NCBI GenBank assembly: GCA_964413825.1
Contig: CAYPTS010000082.1
Span: 1-6,402 of the forward strand
From: JAFGKM01 sp964413825
Lineage (GTDB): Bacteria; Ratteibacteria; UBA8468; B48-G9; JAFGKM01
DNA length: 6,402 bases
Direction: 5' to 3'
Made by a program: the position numbers and the translations under genes. Shown here piece after piece: positions 1 to 5,127 of the stretch. Below the pieces are notes generated by a model that saw only the letters and a program-made list of their open reading frames with translations, was not told where the DNA came from and did not search any database. Each line of letters begins with the position of its first letter. The first letter of the stretch is position 1.

Positions 1-31
1 AGTTTCTTAACTTCGTGTTCAAAGAATCTTT
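1..31 (-). repeat. Tail repeat, copy 1 (3' end of intact AbiEii-type gene)
   Basis: This stretch encodes the FFEHEVKK end of the intact nucleotidyltransferase gene. It matches 1028-1058 at 30 of 31 positions and resembles 1568-1598. It is the leftmost of three direct copies; the window edge cuts it or its continuation. Confidence 0.75.
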
Positions 32-611
32 TTACGTCTTCCCATTTTACCTTTTGCAGCATCTTCGGCATCTCATCGGGCTCGGCATCGTTGAAAAAGA
101 CAAGGCTTTTCTGTATATGGACTCGATTGGAGGCAAGCTTTCCATATTTCTTGTCGTAGAACTTAAGAATTTCAGGCAAACCGTAACCGGCCTTGCATAT
201 AAAATATAAATCAACAAAATCCCGCTTGACTCCCCGGGTTGCCACGGCATCTACTTTCATTGCGGCAATATCACGTATGTCGGCCACATTTAGGGAGAGG
301 TACTTTGCAGGCTGGTAAATCAGCGGATATTCGTAGCGGAACAGGCTGAATTTTATGCCGTTCAGCGCGCCCAAAACTGTTCCCCTGTCTGCCTGTTCTT
401 CATCAAACGAACCGACTTTTGAAATGTCAGCGGAAAAACTCTTGGGCACGAAATCTTCCCTCGTGAAAAAATCAAAATCCACGGAAATGCGGTGGCCCAG
501 TTGGAGTGCCGTTCCAGTGCCGCCTGCCAGATATGCGTCTTTAAGCAGACCAGAACTGCCTAATGCGGCCAGAACGTCCTTTGCTCCTTTGACGAGTGTC
601 TCTTCAAACAT
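1..611 (-). CDS. AbiEii/AbiGii-type nucleotidyltransferase toxin-like protein (3' end cut by window edge)
   Basis: Translating leftwards from the ATG at 611-609 gives 203 uninterrupted codons plus two bases to the window edge. I read this as the nucleotidyltransferase (MNT-fold) family that includes the AbiEii/AbiGii toxins. In that family a Gly-Gly loop and a nearby pair of acidic residues bind the NTP and metal. Here the loop is AGGTGTALQ (residues 29-37), followed by HRISVDFDFF (40-49) with metal-binding candidates Asp45 and Asp47. A second family block, RGVKRDFVDLYFI (126-138), carries Arg130, Asp131 and Asp134. AbiEii-type proteins are cytoplasmic and toxic by modifying RNA; the exact target here is unknown. 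The start lies inside the preceding DUF6922-like gene (52-base overlap), and an AAAGGA Shine-Dalgarno (621-626) sits about 9 bases upstream, which suggests translational coupling. The decayed copy at 1552 ends DGSS-stop after the shared EHEVKKL, so only a few residues are probably missing here. Family assignment is from motifs alone. Confidence 0.87.
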   Translation of the reverse strand, partial: MFEETLVKGAKDVLAALGSSGLLKDAYLAGGTGTALQLGHRISVDFDFFTREDFVPKSFSADISKVGSFDEEQADRGTVLGALNGIKFSLFRYEYPLIYQPAKYLSLNVADIRDIAAMKVDAVATRGVKRDFVDLYFICKAGYGLPEILKFYDKKYGKLASNRVHIQKSLVFFNDAEPDEMPKMLQKVKWEDVKRFFEHEVKK

Positions 612-862
612 AAGACTTTTTCCTTTGGCACGCCCAGCATAAGAGCCCAGTAATTAGCGCTTTTTTGAGAGTATCCGCGAAAATTAGACAACGCATTTTT
701 TATCTCCGACTTCTCAAAATTGGCGTACATCCAGGCAACCGCTTTCTCATCCCCGCAGTCCAGGATACGTCTCAAAATGTATTCCCTGTTTTTCTGCAGG
801 TTAATTTTTTCAAACTGAACGTCCCAGAAATATTTTTTAAGGAATTGAGGTATTTTCTTCAT
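560..862 (-). CDS. DUF6922-like small protein, probable partner (antitoxin candidate) of the AbiEii-type gene
   Basis: The gene encodes 100 residues. It begins with a Lys-rich stretch and KKYFWDVQFEKINLQKNREY (9-28), then RRILDCGDEKAVAWMY (31-46) and SANYWALMLGVPKEKV (68-83). From memory this block order (YFWD..FEKL, ILEYGD, K.AN.WAL.LGIPKEKV) is that of DUF6922 proteins, which often sit directly upstream of AbiEii-family nucleotidyltransferases. The protein is predicted soluble, with no signal peptide or membrane segment. The ATG at 862-860 is preceded by AGGA about 8 bases away, and a strong promoter lies at 910-939. The last 17 codons overlap the nucleotidyltransferase gene in another frame; the residues past about Lys87 (RHSSKEQRTFWPH) may be dictated by that overlap rather than by function. 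An antitoxin role is inferred from position and size only. No DNA-binding motif is obvious. Confidence 0.78.
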   Translation of the reverse strand: MKKIPQFLKKYFWDVQFEKINLQKNREYILRRILDCGDEKAVAWMYANFEKSEIKNALSNFRGYSQKSANYWALMLGVPKEKVLCLKRHSSKEQRTFWPH

Positions 863-909
863 TTTTTAATCCTGCATCGGGATAGTTTCGGCTTTCTATT
901 GTCATATAA

Positions 910-939
910 ATTGTAACATGGAAAGCCCTTCTCCGTCAA
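910..939 (-). promoter_or_regulatory. Sigma-70-type promoter of the DUF6922-AbiEii operon
   Basis: On the minus strand TTGACG (939-934) and TACAAT (915-910) are separated by 18 bases. A start of transcription near 903 would give a leader of about 40 bases before the ATG at 862. The same promoter, with the same 18-base spacer, is kept in the decayed copy at 1861-1890, which supports it being functional. Confidence 0.7.
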
Positions 940-1027
940 TGTATTCTCTGAGTCAATCCGCGCAATTTACATATAAGGAAATTTGACTTTTGGGGCGACT
1001 ATGGGGAATGTTTTAAAATGCCTGCCG

Positions 1028-1058
1028 AGTTTCTTAACTTCGTGTTCAAAGTATCTTT
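1028..1058 (-). repeat. Tail repeat, copy 2: orphan 3' fragment of an AbiEii-type gene just after hicA
   Basis: Only 4 bases separate this from the hicA stop (1063-1065). Read leftwards it gives RYFEHEVKKL, the C-terminal peptide of the nucleotidyltransferase at 1-611, then continues open (GRHFKTFPIVAPKVKF...) to a TAA near 976. It differs from 1-31 at one position (T1052 against A25). No other part of the gene remains here. It is best read as a relic of a third copy, or as a duplicated recombination joint. Confidence 0.8.
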
Positions 1059-1062
1059 GTTC

Positions 1063-1296
1063 TCAGATATTTTTCAACATCTCAGCAAAATTCTCTGGAG
1101 TTACATCTATCTCACGCAGGATTTCCCTGATTAAGGGACGGGCAAGATCTCTTCCAGGATGGTTTGGAGCAGTGGTTGTTCTTCCATCAGGATGGCGGTA
1201 GAATACGTGGCTCCCTTTTTGACGGACCGATCTGAAACCCAGGTGAAGGAGCATCTTTTCCATCGTTTTAAAATCCACGATGGGAAGACGGCTCAT
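1063..1296 (-). CDS. hicA: HicA-family mRNA interferase toxin
   Basis: A complete 77-residue HicA. HicA toxins are small RNA-binding proteins with a dsRBD-like fold that cleave mRNA using one catalytic histidine and are neutralised by HicB. The motif GSHVFYRHPDGR (28-39) places the catalytic histidine at His30, and APNHPGRDLARPLIREILRE (43-62) is the other family signature; the length is usual. The start overlaps the hicB stop as ATGA (1293-1296), so the two are translationally coupled, and GAGGTG inside hicB serves as Shine-Dalgarno. The order hicB-hicA is the less commonly drawn but well-known arrangement. Nothing suggests inactivation. A relic of an AbiEii-type gene begins 4 bases after the stop. 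Confidence 0.95.
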   Translation of the reverse strand: MSRLPIVDFKTMEKMLLHLGFRSVRQKGSHVFYRHPDGRTTTAPNHPGRDLARPLIREILREIDVTPENFAEMLKNI

Positions 1297-1511
1297 ATTG
1301 GCACCTCAACCTGCTGAAGGCCGACAAAATGCGGAAGGTCTTCCATGGAATCCTTGTGTTCTTCAAGGCATAGTTCAAGCACTTCTTTTAAGTTTTTCTG
1401 CAATTCATCCAGAGTTGCCGCCTGGGTGTGTGCGCCGCTTACTCCCGGGACAATACCAACGTAGAGTTCTGTTTCCGGGTCCCATTCCATATAAGCAGTA
1501 AAAGTTCTCAT
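1293..1511 (-). CDS. hicB: HicB-family antitoxin
   Basis: A complete 72-residue HicB-like antitoxin of the partial RNase H-fold type. Family features are the N-terminal strand MRTFTAYMEWDPETELYVGI (1-20), then VPGVSGAHTQAATLDELQKN (21-40), and an amphipathic helix LKEVLELCLEEHK (41-53). HicB proteins bind and block HicA and usually repress their own operon. This one is short and shows no separate helix-turn-helix or ribbon-helix-helix domain after residue 60, so DNA binding, if any, would need HicA or a non-obvious segment. The ATG at 1511-1509 has a GAGGGG Shine-Dalgarno four or five bases upstream. It is the first gene of a two-gene operon with hicA. Confidence 0.93.
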   Translation of the reverse strand: MRTFTAYMEWDPETELYVGIVPGVSGAHTQAATLDELQKNLKEVLELCLEEHKDSMEDLPHFVGLQQVEVPI

Positions 1512-1536
1512 TGGTTCCCCTCTTTATCTGTCCTTC

Positions 1537-1566
1537 ATTATATTACCACCATTATGAGCTCCCATC
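1537..1566 (-). promoter_or_regulatory. Candidate promoter for hicBA
   Basis: A perfect TATAAT lies on the minus strand at 1542-1537, 25 bases before the hicB ATG. The best -35 is TTGATG near 1567-1562: 17 bases from the overlapping TAATAT and 20 from TATAAT, so spacing to the perfect -10 is poor. The TTGATG is part of the last codons of the decayed nucleotidyltransferase gene (L-D-G). The -10 is convincing; the -35 is tentative. Transcription could also arrive from the relic promoter at 1861-1890. Confidence 0.45.
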
Positions 1567-1786
1567 AAGTTTCTTAACTTCGTGCTCAAAAAACATCTTC
1601 ACGTCTTCCCATTTTACCTTTTGCAGCATCTCCGGCATCTCATCGGGCTCGGCATCGTTGAAAAAGACCAGGCTTTTCTGTATGTGGACTCGGTTGGACG
1701 CAAGTTTCTGATATTTCCAGAATACCCTCTCTCCCTAATATGGCCAGATTGAACCTTGCTTATCTGATGAGTGTCTCTTCAAACAT
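1552..1786 (-). pseudogene. Decayed second copy of the AbiEii-type nucleotidyltransferase gene
   Basis: The ATG at 1786-1784 starts MFEETLIR, identical in place to the intact gene, then hits TAA at codon 9 (1762-1760). Without gaps the match continues to codon 24 (LAILGREGIL against LAALGSSGLL), then jumps at 1717/1716 to the codon equivalent to Lys155. This removes about 392 bases relative to the intact copy, which is not a multiple of three. The missing part contains the whole GG-loop and Asp pair (catalytic centre). The 3' piece (1716-1552) is still open for 54 codons: KYQKLASNRVHIQKSLVFFN, then EPDEMPEMLQKVKWEDVKMF, then FEHEVKKLDGSS-stop. The 3' piece differs from the intact gene mostly at third positions, so it diverged under coding constraint before being broken. 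Confidence 0.88.
1568..1598 (-). repeat. Tail repeat, copy 3 (inside the decayed nucleotidyltransferase)
   Basis: The third direct copy of the sequence at 1-31 and 1028-1058, with a T-to-C change at 1585 and several changes after 1590. It encodes MFFEHEVKK. Copies 2 and 3 flank hicBA; copies 1 and 2 flank the intact DUF6922-AbiEii pair. Confidence 0.75.
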
Positions 1787-1845
1787 AAGACTTTTTCCCT
1801 TGGCACACACAGCATAAGAGCCCAGTAATTGGCGCTTTTTGGCTC
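1735..1845 (-). pseudogene. 3' remnant of a second DUF6922-like gene
   Basis: Read leftwards this gives NYWALMLCVPREKVLCLKRH and ends IWPY-stop (TAG at 1737-1735), matching NYWALMLGVPKEKVLCLKRH and TFWPH-stop of the intact gene. The start codon and about 65 N-terminal codons are missing: the leader ATTAAA joins directly to the codons near Gln66, a deletion of roughly 200 bases. The A-run before the AGC codon is one base shorter (5 instead of 6), which also shifts the frame. The remnant overlaps the broken nucleotidyltransferase exactly as in the intact pair. It has no start codon and cannot make the protein. Confidence 0.82.
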
Positions 1846-1860
1846 TTTAATCCTGCATAA

Positions 1861-1890
1861 ATTATAGCACGGACAGCCCTTCTCCGTCAA
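1861..1890 (-). promoter_or_regulatory. Relic but intact sigma-70 promoter of the decayed module
   Basis: On the minus strand TTGACG (1890-1885) and a perfect TATAAT (1866-1861) are 18 bases apart. This is stronger than the equivalent TACAAT in the live copy. It points into the two pseudogenes and, beyond them, hicBA. It has outlived the genes it once served, so it may now supply hicBA transcription or a noncoding leader; that is inference. Confidence 0.68.
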
Positions 1891-1949
1891 TATTTTCTTC
1901 AGTTATTGCGCACGATTTACAAGGCAGGTAATTTGACTTTTGGGGGCGG
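1881..1949. repeat. Duplicated upstream flank of the TA module (pairs with about 931-997)
   Basis: Both copies share CTCCGTCAAT, then a diverged stretch with GCGCA or GCGCAC and ATTTAC, then AATTTGACTTTTGGGG. Homology stops around 997 in one copy and 1949 in the other. It shows that the duplicated unit extends upstream past the promoter, so the module was duplicated as a whole rather than as single genes. Confidence 0.65.
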
Positions 1950-1961
1950 GTAGTTTTTAAT
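1933..1961 (+). promoter_or_regulatory. Candidate promoter of the alpha-mannosidase gene
   Basis: TTGACT (1933-1938) and TTTAAT (1956-1961) are separated by 17 bases; each hexamer matches consensus at five of six positions. Transcription from about 1968 would give a 20-base leader that contains the AGGAG Shine-Dalgarno (1978-1982), 5 bases before the ATG. The -35 half lies in the block shared with 981-997; the -10 half is unique. Confidence 0.5.
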
Positions 1962-1987
1962 ATAGGGGATATTTTACAGGAGAGCTT

Positions 1988-4960
1988 ATGGACAAACTTA
2001 AATTATGGGAAGATGCTACGGAAAAACTTAAGAAAAGAATCAACGGACACTTGTTGCTTACGAAATGGAAGTTTGCGCAGGGGATTGAGCGCGGCGAACT
2101 TCCGGGAACGGATGACAGCGGATGGGAAGAGAAGGACGGCTCTCTTAACTGGTCGATGAAGGACGGCATCGCTTACTTCAGAAATAGATTTGTCCTGCCC
2201 TGTGAGATTGAAGGAGTTCCCACACAGAACAGCAACGTGGACCTGACCTTTTTCTTTCCTTCGGGCGTGGAAGTTTTTATTGACGGACAGAAGGTTTACG
2301 GACACAAATACTGGGCAGACAAAATCGCAACGCCTTTCCCCCTCATGAAGCACGCCGCAGAGGGTGAAGAACGCCTCATCGTTTTTAAGACCCCCGCAGG
2401 CGACGGACTGGGTTCCTTCTGGGCGGAACTGAACATTTCCGAGATAGAAGAGATTTTGTTTGAACTGGACTCCATCCTATACCAGATAAAATTCGCCTGC
2501 AAGTTGTCCGAAGGCGCAAAAAACAAGCATCTCCGCAAATATGCGGACAGGGCTCTTGCAACCATTGACCCGGAGGACATAGACAGGAATGACTGGAGAA
2601 AAACACTGGCGGATATCAAGAATGCCGAGAAGGAACTTGAGGCTTTCCGGAAAGAGGCGAGGAAATTCAGGGTTCATCTTATAGGACATGCGCACATTGA
2701 CATGAACTGGCTGTGGGACTACGAGGACACCATACACACCTGTTTAAGGGACTTCGAGACGGTAAACAAGCTCCTGGAAAAGTACCCGGACCTCACCTTC
2801 TCGCAAAGCCAGGCGCACGTATACAAGATTGTTGAAGACCACGACAGGGAATTGTTCAAAAAGGTCCAGGAAAAGGTGAAAGAAAAACGCTGGGAAGTCA
2901 CCGCCTCCACATGGGTTGAGGGGGACCTGAACATGTCGGACGGGGAGAGTTTCGTCAGGCACTTCCTTTACGCCGGCAAATACACACGGGAAAAACTCGG
3001 CGCCGCAACGGACGTTTTCTGGTCTCCCGACACGTTCGGACATCCTGTCACAACGCCTTCGATATTGAGCAGTGCCGGCATGAAATACTACTATTTCATG
3101 AGATGCGGGAAAGGCCTGCCGCTGTTCCGCTGGAAAAGCAGGGACGGCGGGGAACTGCTGGCATTCAACAGCATATATAACAACACAATCAAGCCCGCAA
3201 ACATACTGACAAAACTCATTGAATACTCCGACAGGTATAGTATACCCGATTTCCTCTTTGTCTACGGGGTAGGCGACCACGGAGGCGGTCCGACAGAAAA
3301 AGATATAAAACGAAAAATGCTCATGGAGCGCAAACCGGTATTCCCGTCTCTTGAGTTCTCAACTGTCAGGAAATATTTCAAATCTGTCGAGAAACACCGG
3401 AACAAACTGCCTGTTGTGGAAGGAGAGCTGAACACAATATTCGAGGGCTGCTACACCACCCATTCAGACATCAAGAAAGCCAACAGGGACTGCGAGAACA
3501 AGCTTCTGACTCTTGAAGCCCTGTCCGCGGCGGCAGGACTCAAAGGCAAAAAATCTCCCGAAAGCGAAACGGAAGAACTCTGGCAGAAAACACTCTTCAA
3601 CCAGTTTCACGACATCTTTGACGGCTCTGCAATACACTCTTCCTATGACTATTCCGCAAAACTCACCGTGGAGATAAAGAGCAAGGCGGACAAACTCATA
3701 AAGATGGGCATGAAAAACCTTGTCTCCGGAAAAAAATCCACCGAAGACAAAATCACGGTTTTCAACCCTCTCGGGTGGGAAAGAACCGCCGTAATCAGCC
3801 TGCCTGCAAAAAAGGGTGCCTTTCTTACAGCGGAAACCCTTCCCGGATACGGCTATAAAACATTCTCTCTTACAAAAGACGCGCGGATATCCGGCAACAG
3901 ATTGAAACAGACCGGGGAAGAGTATGAAAACGCCTTCTATAAAATCAAGATAGATAGCGAAACAGGCCTGATAGCAACCCTGTATGACAAAAGGAATAAA
4001 TGCGACGTACTGTCTTCCTGTCTTTCCATAAGAGAAGACCATTCCTCGTGGTGGGCGGAAAAAGCGGGCAACCTTATAAGCGTGTCATGGGAAAAACCGC
4101 ACTCCATGAGCGCATGGGTCATAGGCAATATCTACAGGACCGAAAACCTGCTTGACGCGGAAAGCATCGAGACTGAAACAGATAATCTGCACACGACAAT
4201 CTCCATCAGGAGAAGATACATGAACTCCGAAATTCTCCAAAAGATTATCATGTATGCAGATTTCCCTTACATAGATTTTGAGAACAGGATAGACTGGAAA
4301 CAGCAGGGAAACAACAAGGACGGGGTACCGATAGTGCGGGTAAATTTCAACGTCGGCATGAAAAAACCGGATGCGTTCTTCGAGGTACCATTCGGCGCAA
4401 TAAAGAGAAACGTTCTTCCCAAGGAATATCCTGCCCTGCGATGGGCGGGATTCAACAGCGGGAAGTACTGGACCGCTCTTCTCAACAGGGATAAGCACGG
4501 TTATCACGTAGACGGCAATAACCTTTCTCTGACCCTTTTAAGAAACGCCTACGAACCGGATGCGGTAACCGACAGCGGCGTCCACAACATCTCATACCGG
4601 CTGTTTTTTGGGAAAAACGACGTCCTCGGCGTAACAAAAGCGGCTGTGGAATACAACATGCCTCCCATAGCGGCGGACGGGGAAGCGCCGGAAAAAGATT
4701 TCTGTCCGCTCGTGGTAAGGGGAAAAGTACTGCCGACCTCCTTCAAAAAGACACTGGGAAGGAATTCTTATATTTTAAGACTGGTTGAGATTGAAGGCAA
4801 AAAACAGACCGCGGAGATTGAGTTTGCAAAACCTCTTAAGAAGGCGTACAGCACGGATGCGGCGGAACACAGGCAGAAAGCGATACAGGGAGCACGGGGC
4901 AGAAAGCTGAAACTGAACATTGCCCCGTATCAAATTGTCACGCTGGAGCTGGAATTTTGA
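1988..4960 (+). CDS. GH38 family alpha-mannosidase (class II), cytoplasmic
   Basis: A complete 990-residue glycoside hydrolase family 38 protein, which releases alpha-linked mannose by a retaining, metal-dependent mechanism. Domains in order: an N-terminal beta-rich ancillary domain (about 30-170, with FFFPSGVEVFIDGQKVYGH at 88-106); a short helical linker; the catalytic barrel from HLIGHAHIDMNWLW (230-243); a helical middle domain (about 500-590); and a C-terminal beta-domain region to the end. By family comparison the Zn/Ca ligands are His236, Asp238, Asp348 and His541 (FNQFHDIFDGS), with Asp348 in WSPDTFGHP as the catalytic nucleophile. WVEGDLNMSDGES (309-321) and YGVGDHGGGPT (426-436) are further signatures. 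No signal peptide or membrane segment is seen, so it should act in the cytosol on imported or internal mannosides; linkage specificity cannot be read. Start choice: ATG with AGGAG five bases upstream. Length is normal for the bacterial and Ams1/MAN2C1-like branch. Confidence 0.95.
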   Translation: MDKLKLWEDATEKLKKRINGHLLLTKWKFAQGIERGELPGTDDSGWEEKDGSLNWSMKDGIAYFRNRFVLPCEIEGVPTQNSNVDLTFFFPSGVEVFIDGQKVYGHKYWADKIATPFPLMKHAAEGEERLIVFKTPAGDGLGSFWAELNISEIEEILFELDSILYQIKFACKLSEGAKNKHLRKYADRALATIDPEDIDRNDWRKTLADIKNAEKELEAFRKEARKFRVHLIGHAHIDMNWLWDYEDTIHTCLRDFETVNKLLEKYPDLTFSQSQAHVYKIVEDHDRELFKKVQEKVKEKRWEVTASTWVEGDLNMSDGESFVRHFLYAGKYTREKLGAATDVFWSPDTFGHPVTTPSILSSAGMKYYYFMRCGKGLPLFRWKSRDGGELLAFNSIYNNTIKPANILTKLIEYSDRYSIPDFLFVYGVGDHGGGPTEKDIKRKMLMERKPVFPSLEFSTVRKYFKSVEKHRNKLPVVEGELNTIFEGCYTTHSDIKKANRDCENKLLTLEALSAAAGLKGKKSPESETEELWQKTLFNQFHDIFDGSAIHSSYDYSAKLTVEIKSKADKLIKMGMKNLVSGKKSTEDKITVFNPLGWERTAVISLPAKKGAFLTAETLPGYGYKTFSLTKDARISGNRLKQTGEEYENAFYKIKIDSETGLIATLYDKRNKCDVLSSCLSIREDHSSWWAEKAGNLISVSWEKPHSMSAWVIGNIYRTENLLDAESIETETDNLHTTISIRRRYMNSEILQKIIMYADFPYIDFENRIDWKQQGNNKDGVPIVRVNFNVGMKKPDAFFEVPFGAIKRNVLPKEYPALRWAGFNSGKYWTALLNRDKHGYHVDGNNLSLTLLRNAYEPDAVTDSGVHNISYRLFFGKNDVLGVTKAAVEYNMPPIAADGEAPEKDFCPLVVRGKVLPTSFKKTLGRNSYILRLVEIEGKKQTAEIEFAKPLKKAYSTDAAEHRQKAIQGARGRKLKLNIAPYQIVTLELEF

Positions 4961-4984
4961 AATGGTCAATGTTTAGTAAACCAC

Positions 4985-5092
4985 GTCATTGCGAGGAGCC
5001 TGCCCCGTTCTACGGGGCGAAGCGACGTGGCAATCTCATGAGATTGCTTCGCCTCAATACCCCGCAGAACGGGGCAAGCGGCTCGCAATGAC
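4985..5092. repeat. Nested inverted repeat with GTCATTGCGAG ends (REP/MITE-like interspersed element)
   Basis: The outer arms GTCATTGCGAG (4985-4995) and CTCGCAATGAC (5082-5092) are perfect complements. The centre is a perfect 16-base palindrome, CAATCTCATGAGATTG (5031-5046). Each arm also carries its own small hairpin: GCCCCG-TTCTA-CGGGGC (5002-5018) and CCCCG-CAGAA-CGGGG (5060-5074), and these two inserts are complementary to each other with two mismatches in 18. The whole 108 bases can form one long hairpin or, alternatively, three smaller ones. Elements with these ends and the GCGAAGC...CAATCTCATGAGATTG core recur between genes in many bacterial genomes. There is no open frame and no U-run, so it is not a standard intrinsic terminator. 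Confidence 0.9.
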
Positions 5093-5127
5093 AATACAGG
5101 TTTGACTGAATTTTCGCTTGAAATCTA

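Noticed and set aside
355..642. Plus-strand open frame of 95 codons
   Set aside because: It is antisense to the AbiEii-type gene, whose motifs are clear on the minus strand; the plus frame has no recognisable features.
1..1598. CRISPR array from the three repeated tails
   Set aside because: Spacings are about 1027 and 540 bases, the repeats are gene ends, and the intervals contain genes.
2744..4507. Several long minus-strand open frames (up to 192 codons) across the mannosidase
   Set aside because: They are shadows of the GH38 frame: Cys- and Phe-rich peptides without family motifs, and no Shine-Dalgarno support.
4985..5092. Intrinsic terminator of the mannosidase gene
   Set aside because: The stems are strong but no T-run follows either the small hairpins or the outer arm; it may still impede transcription.
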